Source: SAR202 cluster bacterium bin22 (lineage in GTDB: Bacteria; Chloroflexota; Dehalococcoidia; Lucifugimonadales; UBA3495). Taken from it: DNA of 64,000 nucleotides. Each line of letters starts with the position of its first letter. Position 1 is the first letter of the stretch. Both the position numbers and the translations under genes were made by a program. Under the pieces are notes generated by a model. That model saw nothing but the letters and a program-made list of their open reading frames with translations, was not told where the DNA came from and searched no databases. Shown here one piece after another: positions 1-8,223 of this stretch. The stretch is from NCBI GenBank assembly GCA_002238505.1, contig MPMM01000015.1, positions 1-64,000 of the forward strand, in the 5' to 3' direction.

Positions 1-122
1 AGATGATGGCCGAGCCGCCGCTGGGCATATACCGCAACAATTTCATGCGACGGATGTCCCACATGCTCGACTGCGAAAGGGCGCCCAAAGGGGCTTAATG
101 ACCAGAAGCGAACAGGACCTTG

Positions 123-158
123 CCCGGGTAGGTTTTGATTTTCCAAACCCTATCCGGG
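123..158. repeat. imperfect 15-bp inverted repeat (hairpin)
   Basis: The arms 123-137 and 144-158 are complementary at 13 of 15 positions around a 6-nt loop. There is no clear T-run afterwards. It lies just upstream of transposase debris and could be an old element end or a terminator; the sequence does not decide. The first 98 bases also hold an open frame ending in TAA at 96-98, which may be the tail of a gene entering from the left but has no recognisable family. Confidence 0.35.
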
Positions 159-950
159 ATAATTCCTATATCGCCGACCGACGCGCCAAGAGGAGAGGCG
201 ACCCGAACAATTTTTGGCAGGACGGTCTATATGACTAATCAATCACGCCCTGCACCGACGGACTCCATCGAGGCATTCGACGAGGCAGCCTTTGACAGAC
301 AGTCATACCTAACAGCAAAGGCCCACTCGGCCAACTGCCCAGGAACTCTCTCCGCAAATATCCTCTCAACTCTCCCGGACTTCAAGCGCTACAGCCCTCC
401 GGCTACGCCCTGCGATCGGCTTTTGCTGCACGAGGCGGTACGTGATGAATTTAAAGAGCAACTGACCCGGCGCCGCGCCAGCCTGGATCCCGTAGCCCTC
501 CTGCATGCCATCCGCGAAGCCCAGGCCGCCCTGGTGGCCCTTTCCTCTCCCTGTCACGGTGAGAGCCAGCCCAGCAGGAGAGCCTGGAGCAGTTCCTGTC
601 CCAACTGCCCACCCTGTGGCAGCAGGGTGAAAACCGTCCTACCACGCTCCCCGGACCAGGGGACCCGCCATTGCCGTACTCGTTCAGACCCCTTCGAGGG
701 AGCGTGGCAGCACATCCTGGGATGGTTGGAAACGGAACCCGACATCACCGCCAGGACAATACTGGACCGGCTGTGCTCCCACCGTCCTGACCGGTTCAGC
801 GACACCCACTTGCGAACCCTGCAGCGCGGGGTGAAAAAGCGGCGGGGAGTAATGGCCCGGAAGCTGGTATATGCCAGCCCGGACCAATCCGCACCGACTC
901 TTCTTTCAATGCCGGAAGATGTCCCTGTTGGAGCCGACCACAGGGTCTGA
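135..950 (+). pseudogene. decayed IS transposase, C-terminal part
   Basis: The frame ending at 950 carries the typical C-terminal tail of a family of DDE transposases/integrases: a DPFEGAW...GWLETEPDITA block, then LRTLQRGVKKRRGVMARKLV, about residues 188-245. The preceding conserved stretch (SLEQFLSQLPTLWQQGE) is found only in another frame at about 575-632, so at least two compensating frameshifts break the gene. No DDE catalytic core is seen upstream. An IS-end-like sequence follows at 956-985. This is transposon debris, not an active gene. The IS family assignment is from memory of similar proteins; the exact family (IS21-, IS481- or ISNCY-like) is uncertain. Confidence 0.6.
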
Positions 951-1798
951 ATTTCGGTAACATTTTCTCTTGACTCAACAGACGGCAGAATTAATTGTCG
1001 TTGACCACCCTGGCGCCTCCGTAACCGCCGATACGCCCACGGACTGTCCAACCAACACCCAGCCTGTTACGGTCGGTCAGGCTCCCCGGGCCGGGACCAG
1101 GCCGGGAACTACCGCGCCGCTCCTGAAAGGGGTGGCCTTATCTCGGCTCTCAGAACGCTCGCTTTTAGACAGGCGGACAAGAACCGCCAACTCTGACGCC
1201 AACTCTCCTGCCGACCGCCGCGGTGCGGCGCACTCCTCGCTGGGAGTGCCCGCAACACCTGACGGCAGGGGTGAAGCCCGCCACGCTGCTGGCCACCAGT
1301 GCCCTGACCCTGGCCGGGACCGGCGCTGGGCCTTCACGACCCTGGATGCGTCCTTCCGGCCCCGATTCGTCCTCGCCACCTGGACACGGATAACCGGGCT
1401 CCACACCTGGCCTGTCCCCTGGCGCCAATGATCCGCCGACCAATGACGCCAGGCCGCCCGGGAAAGCCTCGCCACCGGGCCCCTGCGAAGCGGGAACCCC
1501 GGCTGCACCCCCCACTGATTCCCTGGGCCGTACCGGCCGGTCGCCAGGCCCCGGAACTCCTTAGATCCGGTGCAGCATCGGCCCTGCCGGACCCAGCCGC
1601 CAGCGACGCCGGGAGCCCAAAATGAGTGCGGAGCGCCGACGGCCGCTCCCAGATACAGATCCCTATCTGGTTAGGGTTTCCCCCCTTTAAACATGCTTGG
1701 GAATGTACTAATGCTTCCTGGACGGGCAATTTCGGTGATGCACCGGCGGCAGTTGCTGCACGTTTGCAGCACTGACTGAATCCCGGTAAAATGAGGGC
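951..1798. other. gene-poor GC-rich stretch with an IS-end scar
   Basis: No convincing gene is seen. At 956-985 a sequence starting GGTAACATTTTCTCTTGACT resembles the terminal repeat of the IS whose transposase tail lies just upstream; a related motif recurs near 9329. At about 990-1015 a stretch resembles 7790-7812. The remaining open frames on both strands have low-complexity Pro/Arg-rich translations typical of shadows of GC-rich non-coding DNA. Confidence 0.4.
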
Positions 1799-2341
1799 AT
1801 GGCAAGTCAGGGAGATTCCAACAGGATGCGGAGATTCTCGGTACAGGTGCCCGAGGATTTGTGGGTCGGGCTTAACGACCTGGCGCGGCGGGAGCGCCAG
1901 CCGCTCCAGCACCTGCTGCGGGATGTTCTGCAGGCAGTGGTGGACGGGGACGGTCCGGGGCGCGTGGCATCAGCCGGGACCAGGGAGGCCATCGACGCCA
2001 TCGACGCCCTCAGGGAGGAACAGAGCAGGGACGCTGGCCGATGGGCAGCTGTGATGGAGGCCATCGAAGCCCTCGGGAAGGAACAGCAGCGAGGAGGGGC
2101 GGAGCGGGCAGAACTGTTGATGGGGAACATCTATGCCCTGCGGGACAAGCTTGACCGTTTCCGGGAAGAGGATGAAGGGGGTTGGGAGGAGCTGAAGGCG
2201 GCCGTCAGGGAGCTGAAAGGGGGCCCGGACCAGTTGCAGTCCGAGGGGGACAGGGTACCGGAGTTAGAGACGCCTCCTGCCCCTGATGAAGCCAGGCGGG
2301 GCCTGCGAGGCCGAATTTTCGGAGGCGGAGGAGGGAAGTAG
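1799..2341 (+). CDS. RHH-domain protein with coiled coil
   Basis: This encodes 180 residues, unknown function. Residues 10-48 (MRRFSVQVPEDLW...LLRDVLQAVV) look like a ribbon-helix-helix DNA-binding fold: a short strand, then two helices. Residues 55-150 are rich in Glu, Leu, Ala and Lys in a pattern suggesting a long coiled coil with near-repeats (EAIDAIDALREEQ, EAIEALGKEQQ). The C-terminus is Gly-rich. The start could be 1799 or the ATG at 1826, which has a GGGAG upstream. The 3' end overlaps the convergent large gene by 137 bp, so at least one of the two stop regions is unusual. It may be a regulator or partition-type DNA-binding protein of the mobile element; that role is inferred. Confidence 0.7.
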   Translation: MASQGDSNRMRRFSVQVPEDLWVGLNDLARRERQPLQHLLRDVLQAVVDGDGPGRVASAGTREAIDAIDALREEQSRDAGRWAAVMEAIEALGKEQQRGGAERAELLMGNIYALRDKLDRFREEDEGGWEELKAAVRELKGGPDQLQSEGDRVPELETPPAPDEARRGLRGRIFGGGGGK

Positions 2342-4391
2342 CCACGACGGGGACCCCCAGTTCCTGCCCCAAACGGTCGTAATTCCTGGCGCCCTGGTCC
2401 GTCCTGCAGATGACGGCCAGGGGATACGGGGTGAGCCGCAGCGCGTATTTCCTCAGCCTGGCCTCAACGTCCTCAGGGCCCAGATGAGAGAGCTCCAGTT
2501 CGAGGTAATGGTAGCCGATTCCGACCGGGCTGCAGCAGTAGACCAACCCGTCCGGGTCGATGCCGTACCCCTCAGCGTTGACAGTTCTGGCCCGTGACGC
2601 CGGCACGACCTCGGAGCCCATGAGGCTGAAGTCCCCCAGGAGGTCCACCAGGATATCGTCGTGAACCCGCCGGGTCCCAAGCCGGTCCTTGAGCCGGCGC
2701 AGGCCGGAGCGCCTGACTATTTCCCTATAGGACAGCTCACCGTGGTCCAACATGACACGAAAAGCCCCGTCCGCCGTCGGGCGGGCAGGGTCCCCGCCTG
2801 CCAGCCCCAGCTCCGCCAGTTCCTCCGCCAGCTCCCTCTCCCCCTGCGGACTCAGGCTGACACGGTACCGCATCTGGCCCTGCCCGCGATTCGAAAAGAC
2901 CAGAGGCCTGCCGGACGTCCTTACGTTGGCCACACCTGCAATTCCCGCTTCCCTGGCCAGGCCCAGGTCGACGAGGGTTATCATCCTCCTCCAGATGATC
3001 CTGTCCTTTTCGCTCTTCCCCCGCAGGGCAGCATAATTGGCGATGCTGGCCCCGGGGTACTCACCTACAAGTTTGAGGATTAAGAACAGGGTGCACGCAT
3101 CGCGCCGGACCCAGGGACAGGATTTGATGATGCTGTCCAGCCCTGCCCTTCCCAGGCGGCGCTTGGCCCGGGGCCAGACGAACCGGTCCAGCCGGACCGG
3201 GGTAAGGTTGGGTGTGAAGGGCTGGGCGGCGCCGTCCAGCATGGACGCCCCGCCGGCTGCCTGCCAGCCACCGGCATAGGCCCAGGCTGCCACGTCTGCA
3301 GGCTCAATCCGCCAGGCGCTCAGACCCTCCACAGCCATGGGCAGCGCCCCGGCCACCGCCCACCGGTCGGCGCCGATCAGGGCAACCGAGCCGGCAATCC
3401 CAGGCGGTGTGATGCGGCCGACCGCCTCCGGCAGGTCCGTGATTCGCTCCCAGATCTCCCGTTCCGTGTCCCACTGCCCCACCCACATGAAGGACACGGT
3501 ACTGCGGACCTCCGGCGATCCCCTCAGGTTGTACAGGGCGACGGCCTGCACCGCCTCCCGGTCCACCCAGGCCACACCCTCCAGAGCCCAGCCGTCGACC
3601 GCGTACCTGACGGCCACCTGGTTGATGATTTCGACCCGGGGCATGTCGTACCTGAGGAGACATCCCACCCCGTCACTCCGGTGCCAGGACACGACGGCAC
3701 GTTCCAACTCCCCCACGGGGCCATCGTCCAGGTCCCCAGGGTCGACCCAGTAGCGGGGTGTCGGCGGCATGAGGCACCCGAAAGAGGCACTTTTCAACAG
3801 ACCCTGCTTTACGAGATCCCGGGCAGCCTCCTTCACCTGGCGCTCGTCCAGTTCCAGTTCCATGCCCCGGGGCAGCTCTGAGCAGCTCGCCAGCGGTGTC
3901 ATAAGAAACTGATGGAGAACCTCGAGGAGAATATCGTCCCTGCTGACCCAGGACGGGGCGCCCTGCCCCGGACGGCGTGCCTCCAGGGGATCCCCCACCG
4001 GCCAAAACACGGGGGAGCCATACTCCCTGAGGTCCGGGGGGATCCAGTTGCCCTGGCGCCGGTTCCGGGCCCGCCACCGACGGGAGCCCTTCAGGCGGCG
4101 GATCCGCTCATATGCCGGGGATTCGTTAGCGGCGGGGTCCTCCACCACGTCGTCGACCGGCTCATCCACCGCCCCCGTAAGGAAGCGTCTGTCGCCGACC
4201 GGCTCGTCATCCCAGTCGGGGGCGTCGTTCTCGACTGAGTCGTCGTCGTAATCCTCGTAGTCCTCGTAGTCAGCCGCATCGAGGTCCTCCACGTCGTCGT
4301 GCTCGTCGTCGTAGCCGGACTCGTAGCCCTCAGCCGCATCGTCATACTCGTGGCGGTGGCGCCCATATCCGTAGCCATAGTCCTCAGCCAT
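2205..4391 (-). CDS. replication-relaxation-like wHTH/nuclease-like protein
   Basis: This encodes 728 residues from the ATG at 4391; the open frame continues further upstream, but the extra residues look non-coding. Residues 1-90 are extremely acidic and Tyr-rich (EDYGYGYGRH, then Asp/Glu runs). Next comes a winged-helix-like region (DILLEVLHQFLMTP...), a beta-rich central part and a second HTH-like segment (GEYPGASIANYAALRGKS). The C-terminus has a Y-H-Y-LELELSHLGPEDVEARL stretch that could be the Glu-rich strand of a PD-(D/E)XK fold, followed by PLAVICRT. The layout matches the 833-aa protein at 11647-14148 and resembles the replication-relaxation family of mobile elements. A catalytic role is inferred, not shown. 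It converges on and overlaps the RHH gene at 1799. Confidence 0.65.
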   Translation of the reverse strand: MAEDYGYGYGRHRHEYDDAAEGYESGYDDEHDDVEDLDAADYEDYEDYDDDSVENDAPDWDDEPVGDRRFLTGAVDEPVDDVVEDPAANESPAYERIRRLKGSRRWRARNRRQGNWIPPDLREYGSPVFWPVGDPLEARRPGQGAPSWVSRDDILLEVLHQFLMTPLASCSELPRGMELELDERQVKEAARDLVKQGLLKSASFGCLMPPTPRYWVDPGDLDDGPVGELERAVVSWHRSDGVGCLLRYDMPRVEIINQVAVRYAVDGWALEGVAWVDREAVQAVALYNLRGSPEVRSTVSFMWVGQWDTEREIWERITDLPEAVGRITPPGIAGSVALIGADRWAVAGALPMAVEGLSAWRIEPADVAAWAYAGGWQAAGGASMLDGAAQPFTPNLTPVRLDRFVWPRAKRRLGRAGLDSIIKSCPWVRRDACTLFLILKLVGEYPGASIANYAALRGKSEKDRIIWRRMITLVDLGLAREAGIAGVANVRTSGRPLVFSNRGQGQMRYRVSLSPQGERELAEELAELGLAGGDPARPTADGAFRVMLDHGELSYREIVRRSGLRRLKDRLGTRRVHDDILVDLLGDFSLMGSEVVPASRARTVNAEGYGIDPDGLVYCCSPVGIGYHYLELELSHLGPEDVEARLRKYALRLTPYPLAVICRTDQGARNYDRLGQELGVPVVATSLLRLRKFGLAGPAWLHQGQEASLTPVPCPPRTATGPGPLSAP

Positions 4392-4503
4392 ATGGCCAAC
4401 ATAACACGGGGCGCTCGATGAACGGCTTTCATGAACGGCAAGAAAAGTTGGCCGGCCTGGCCAGGACCGGCTGACGTATTCCGGCTTGCCGGGCGGAAAC
4501 TTC

Positions 4504-4527
4504 ACCCCCCGCCACGTGGCGGGGGGT
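4504..4527. promoter_or_regulatory. perfect 24-bp palindrome
   Basis: A perfect inverted repeat with no loop: A, six C, GCCAC, then its exact complement. It lies about 113 bp upstream of the start of the 728-aa gene at 2205-4391. No T-run follows on either strand, which argues against a simple terminator. A dimeric repressor operator or a cruciform site are both possible. There is no direct evidence for either. Confidence 0.4.
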
Positions 4528-4714
4528 CAATTACGAAACCTGTTCCCACATGCGCCCTGATCCCGCAACCGGTCTCCGGAGCAGAGAGATCCCCCAGCCT
4601 TGGGAGGACCGGCGCTGGCCAGCGGCACGTCCGACGGTAACCGGCCACTGCAGGAGAGGGTTTCGGCAACCGGCTTTTTCCTGGACAATTGGCGAAAAAG
4701 CGGGGTGGAAACTC

Positions 4715-4801
4715 ATGCACAAGTTTCTGATGGGAATGGGAATAATCGCCTTGCTTGTTATCCTGGGCGCGCTGCTCAGGGATTGTGGATTCTACGGGTG
4801 A
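4715..4801 (+). CDS. possible 28-aa single-pass membrane peptide
   Basis: A short frame from ATG 4715 encodes a peptide that is nearly all one hydrophobic helix (MGMGIIALLVILGALL) with a charged MHKF start and an RDCGFYG tail. A weak GGGGTGG lies 5-12 bases upstream. Small hydrophobic peptides are common as toxins or membrane anchors, but no family is recognised and the call rests only on the helix and the start context. Confidence 0.3.
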   Translation: MHKFLMGMGIIALLVILGALLRDCGFYG

Positions 4802-4895
4802 GTTGCCCCGAGCAATCACGGTAAGACAGTAGCGCAGGTCCAGGGCGCCGGGGTATCCACTTAGCCGCCTGGCCACTTTCCTGGGTCCACCTCAA

Positions 4896-5010
4896 CTGGG
4901 AGGGAACGGGGATTCTAAGCGCTCTGGAAGCCAAAGGTCTGGTCAGGAGGGGGAAGGTACGAAAGGGAAAAGGGAACTGACATTCTGATTCGTACAAACG
5001 ATTCTTATGG
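4896..5010 (+). pseudogene. duplicated 3' fragment of the 85-aa wHTH gene
   Basis: This stretch is nearly identical to 8006-8120, the 3' end of the intact gene at 7843-8100, including the shared stop and about 20 bases past it. Only the last third is present: the residues GTGILSALEAKGLV can be read before indels disturb the frame. It is a partial duplication left by rearrangement. Confidence 0.75.
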
Positions 5011-5279
5011 GAAAGCTCCGACCCCTTGGGTGGCTTGTACGTGTACCGATATGTCGCCCGGCCGACCCTCCCCGGGTCACGCCGCGGTTTTGATGCCTTC
5101 CCCTAGTGAAACATTCAAGGCAATGCCCCAGTTCTTAGCCTCACGGCTCGCCTGCGACACGCTATGTTCGATTTATGGGCTATGTCGCTCGCGGCCCCGG
5201 GGCCTTAAAAAGGGACGCTTGGAAATTCAACGCGGCCGGTGGCCGGCATGCACGATAATTTGGTTCTGGCGGTTTTTCC

Positions 5280-5590
5280 AATGTGGAAAACCCCGAAGCA
5301 CTGGCTGCCAGGTGGACAACGCCTGCGACTGTCCTGGCCATTTGCTTGCGGTGGCCCAGCGCTCGGACAGTCGGGCCAACTCCGGAGCTTTCCGCCAAGG
5401 AGAAGGGGCCGAAGGCCTGGTTCACGATGGCTTCCTTTGGCCGCTACCGGGGCGGGCATTAATGATCGGCGGCGAACATCGGCTCCAGGCACTTCACGCT
5501 GCCGGTGTACCATCCAGCACCGTCAGCGGAAGTAAGGATGCTGCTGCCCGCCGCTTGACCCTGGCGCTACAAGACGTGGAGGACTTCTGA
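5280..5590 (+). pseudogene. ParB-like domain relic
   Basis: The end of this frame reads GFLWPL...LMIGGEHRLQALHAAGV then a segment ending RRLTLALQDVEDF. This matches the nucleotide-binding core of the ParB/sulfiredoxin fold, where a G-x-HR motif precedes a short helix and an A-x-x-LTLALQ segment. The N-terminal part is found only in a different frame (5283-5462: NVENPEALAARW... to a TAA). So the gene is frameshifted and truncated. It points to a former plasmid- or phage-type element here. Confidence 0.5.
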
Positions 5591-5603
5591 TGCCAAAGGT
5601 CAC

Positions 5604-5858
5604 GTGCACACCCCCGAGCTGCTCAACTGGTTAGGGGAGGGCAAGGCTCCGGTGATCGGGAAGATTGAAGGGACGGAGATCGAGGATCTCTTCAACGACG
5701 CCAACGGGGCTTTTGCTTGTCTTGCAGCGGCGCTGAGCCAGCTGCAGCTGGAAGACGAACTGGCCCACAACCAGGCCTTCAACAACCTGGGCGACGTCGG
5801 CAATCTCCTGAGAGAGACTTACGAGATCTACCAGGCGGATCCACTTTCGGACAGCTAA
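5604..5858 (+). CDS. 84-aa hypothetical acidic protein
   Basis: A GTG start at 5604 has AAAGG five bases upstream. The product is acidic and probably all helical (IEDLFNDANGAFACLAAALSQLQLEDELAHNQAFNNLGDVGNLLRETYEIYQ). It follows the ParB-like relic by 13 bases. No family is recognised. The protein-like composition and the RBS support it as a gene. Confidence 0.5.
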   Translation: MHTPELLNWLGEGKAPVIGKIEGTEIEDLFNDANGAFACLAAALSQLQLEDELAHNQAFNNLGDVGNLLRETYEIYQADPLSDS

Positions 5859-5954
5859 TCAAATGGGGATTGTGGGGGAAGCTCCCCGGCGAAGCCAGGG
5901 CTTGCCAGGGAACTTTCCCGCCAGACCGAATGGCGTATATGGAAGCCGTTGTTA

Positions 5955-6167
5955 CTACAGCATACGGTTAACAAACTGAGCAAACTGAGCCAGAGTTGCC
6001 CGAACATCATCTTGTTCGTCTTCGTCGGGCATGGGATGGGTTTCCACGTAATACGCCGCCCGAAGGAGAAACTCGTCGGAGCCTGCTGGCTGAGCATTAT
6101 TCAATACAACCGCATGAGCAACTGCCTGGAGAAATGCCTCCCATGACTTTTGACTGGGAGTAACCAT
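5955..6167 (-). CDS. 70-aa hypothetical protein, PH-protein partner
   Basis: The ATG at 6167 has GAAGG upstream and follows the stop of the PH-domain gene by 7 bases, so the two form an operon on the - strand. The product (MVTPSQKSWEAFLQAVAHAVVL... to AQFAQFVNRML) looks helical, with an acidic DEDEQDD patch in the middle. No family is recognised. Confidence 0.55.
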   Translation of the reverse strand: MVTPSQKSWEAFLQAVAHAVVLNNAQPAGSDEFLLRAAYYVETHPMPDEDEQDDVRATLAQFAQFVNRML

Positions 6168-6174
6168 ATCGCCT

Positions 6175-7038
6175 TCAGCCAATGTTTCCCTCCAGATGCC
6201 TTGCCACCTGCTCGACCTGTGGGTTTGGGGCACGGAATATCTCAGTGCGCCCGTTGATCCTGATGGTTAATGCCCCCATCATCAACCCTTTGCTCAACTT
6301 TGCCTCTGCTATATCCTTGTAGGCAAATTCATAGACCTTGCGACGCCCTATGGGTGGCTTGGATACAAACACCAGTCGGCGGTCAGTCGCGGCCAGCAAT
6401 CCCAACTTATTCTCTACCGACGACACCTTCAATCCATTGCGGTCGTCATACTCCCCATGTGCCAGCAATTCAGGCACTTCCTCTTGTTGCAGGATATCGG
6501 GCAGTTGCTTCCACTCAGAACCGGGTATGTGCTCGTGATGGACCATCCGTTCTATCATCTGGAGTTGGTTCGCCTTGTTGTCCCGGGGTGATTTAGTCTG
6601 TTTGCTGTCTGACGGGCGAGGTATTTTGGTTTCCAAGAACTCTGCCATTTCTATGCCGCGCCCTTTGCCGTTGATGCCTGGTATCTCGCAATCCCACTTC
6701 GTTCGACCTTGGTGAATGATAAGATGGTGTACCAAGAGACCTGAACGCCAGTTCACACCTGTAACCTGTGTCCATGCCGCTTCCTTCATCTTCAGTTTCC
6801 CAGAGAACGATATCGGGGGCTTGTGGACAAGCAAAATGCGCAAGTTGGTAGCTATCAACAGATGTTCGTCGCTGGCACCTTGGCGGATGCCTCCCAACAT
6901 TCTCTCGGGCAATTCGTCGGGCAGCAGCGCATCAGGTAGTTTCTTGACCAAATCAGTGAGGATGGCCTTTTGCATGAAGCCCAAGCCAGCCACGGTATCG
7001 TTAATCGCTGTTATCTGGGCTGGGGTAGGTGTAGCCAT
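6175..7038 (-). CDS. tandem bacterial PH-domain protein
   Basis: This encodes 287 residues. The start at 7038 is chosen because it has a strong GAAAGGGGG; a longer frame to 7077 lacks one. Two similar modules are visible. The first, residues about 60-140, has GASDEHLLIATNLRILLVHKPPI and a basic strand pattern. The second, about 200-280, has LGLLAATDRRLVFVSKPPIG then YEFAYKDI. The (A)TxxRLVFVxKP signature is typical of bacterial PH (bPH/YdjO-like) domains. These are beta-barrel domains found in membrane-associated, often stress-linked proteins; no TM helix is seen here. It is the first gene of a two-gene operon. The function is unknown. Confidence 0.65.
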   Translation of the reverse strand: MATPTPAQITAINDTVAGLGFMQKAILTDLVKKLPDALLPDELPERMLGGIRQGASDEHLLIATNLRILLVHKPPISFSGKLKMKEAAWTQVTGVNWRSGLLVHHLIIHQGRTKWDCEIPGINGKGRGIEMAEFLETKIPRPSDSKQTKSPRDNKANQLQMIERMVHHEHIPGSEWKQLPDILQQEEVPELLAHGEYDDRNGLKVSSVENKLGLLAATDRRLVFVSKPPIGRRKVYEFAYKDIAEAKLSKGLMMGALTIRINGRTEIFRAPNPQVEQVARHLEGNIG

Positions 7039-7365
7039 AAGATGCCCCCTTTCAGCAGGACTCGGTGAATTCGCCACAAGCTACAAGGAACCTAAACGTG
7101 GGTTTCTATGGAACAAGAGTCATCTTGCGACTTGGAAACTCTTGTGGCAATTAGGAATACGGGCCAGCTTGTGGCAAGTCGCCTACAAGATAGGTGAGCC
7201 CTTTCATGCTGTCAATGCGAAGGGTAATCGGGGCGGCCACCGACGCCTAGATTCGGTGAGTAGCTTTCTTTATAACTTCCAATCAAATGAGGTTCAAGCC
7301 CACGGAAGTGCCGTATCGACAGCCTTGGGTCGCCCACGGATCACTCTGGCAACCTGGAGGAACCG
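7039..7365. other. intergenic, nothing recognised
   Basis: About 330 bases between the start of the PH-domain gene on the - strand and the next + strand relic. It presumably holds the promoter of the - strand operon. No repeat, hairpin or convincing coding stretch was found. Confidence 0.4.
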
Positions 7366-7741
7366 ATGAACCAGGAACGCGAAGCTCGAGTGATTTACCA
7401 CCACCGGCGCGCCGTGGCTGAACTCGGCCTGGCGCATGCGCTCATTGACTCCCGCCAGGTGCAGCAAACCTCTGAGAGGGATTTGTCGGAGTTGGACGAT
7501 TGTTGTATCTTTGGAGGAAGGGACCGCAGAAGAGACGGCCTAACCGTGGCCACGGCCGCCGTCCCGGGCGGATAGCATCGTTGAGCGGGTTTCGGTCGGC
7601 GGCCCCCTTACTGCGGACAAGCTCCGCCTGGCCATCCAACGCCTTCTTGACGACGGGTGTGTCGTCAGTCACGGCGACGACCTCTACCATCTGCCGGCAG
7701 CGCCCGACTGGACGCAGGTGTGGAGGCTCCGCAGGTCCTGA
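7366..7741 (+). pseudogene. decayed small winged-helix gene (copy A)
   Basis: The first part (MNQEREARVIYHHRRAVAEL...LTHA/LAHALIDSRQVQQTSERDLSELDD) runs in one frame to about 7500. The second part (SIVERVSVGGPLTADKLRLAIQRLLDDGCVVSHGDDLYHLPAAPDW...) is in another frame and ends with TGA at 7739-7741. The second part has the look of a small winged helix. Both parts have a diverged copy on the - strand at 46172-46310 and 45113-45270 respectively. So this is one member of a repeated, frameshifted family. Confidence 0.6.
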
Positions 7742-7842
7742 AAATTACACGTCGTTTATTTCACACTTGCGGTCGTTACGCCGGCAGTACTAATTGTCGT
7801 TGATCACTCTGGGCGTTTATTGAACAACCAAAGGAGGTGAGC

Positions 7843-8100
7843 ATGGATCGGTTAAAACGTGGGCAACACCTGATTGCTCAATTGGAGGAGCTCGTTGTAG
7901 AGGTCCTGATGGAAGCAGGTCGAAACAACGAACTTTTAGGCCCTGCTGAAATAAATCGAAGGGCCGGTATTTGGTTGCCAGAAACGGTAAGTACTGCGGA
8001 CCGGGACTGGGTGGGAACGGGGATTCTAAGCGCTCTGGAAGCCAAAGGTCTGGTCAGGAAGGTGGAGGGTACGAATGGGAAAAGGGAACTGACATTCTGA
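7843..8100 (+). CDS. 85-aa winged-helix-like protein
   Basis: The ATG at 7843 has a textbook AAAGGAGGTG five bases upstream, which decides it over the in-frame GTG at 7837. The product is compact: a helical N-terminus (LIAQLEELVVEVLMEAG), a recognition-like segment (GPAEINRRAGIW) and a final GILSALEAKGLVRKVEGTNGKRELTF that resembles the last helix and wing of a winged-helix domain. It is probably a small DNA-binding regulator. A degraded copy of its 3' end lies at 4896-5010. A hairpin terminator follows at 8163-8194. Confidence 0.65.
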   Translation: MDRLKRGQHLIAQLEELVVEVLMEAGRNNELLGPAEINRRAGIWLPETVSTADRDWVGTGILSALEAKGLVRKVEGTNGKRELTF

Positions 8101-8162
8101 TTCGTACAACCGCTTCTTATGGTGCATCAATCAGGGTCGCGACCTGTGATGTGGTTGACAAA

Positions 8163-8194
8163 AATAAGGGCGGGAACTTCTCCCCGCCTTTATC
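8163..8194. terminator. bidirectional hairpin terminator
   Basis: An inverted repeat (ATAAGGGCGGG, 7-base loop, then CCCGCCTTTAT) sits between the convergent genes at 7843-8100 and 8224-9009. A-rich and T-rich edges on the two sides suit termination in both directions. Confidence 0.6.
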
Positions 8195-8223
8195 GCTGGC
8201 TAAGTATACTTGTCCAGACTTGG

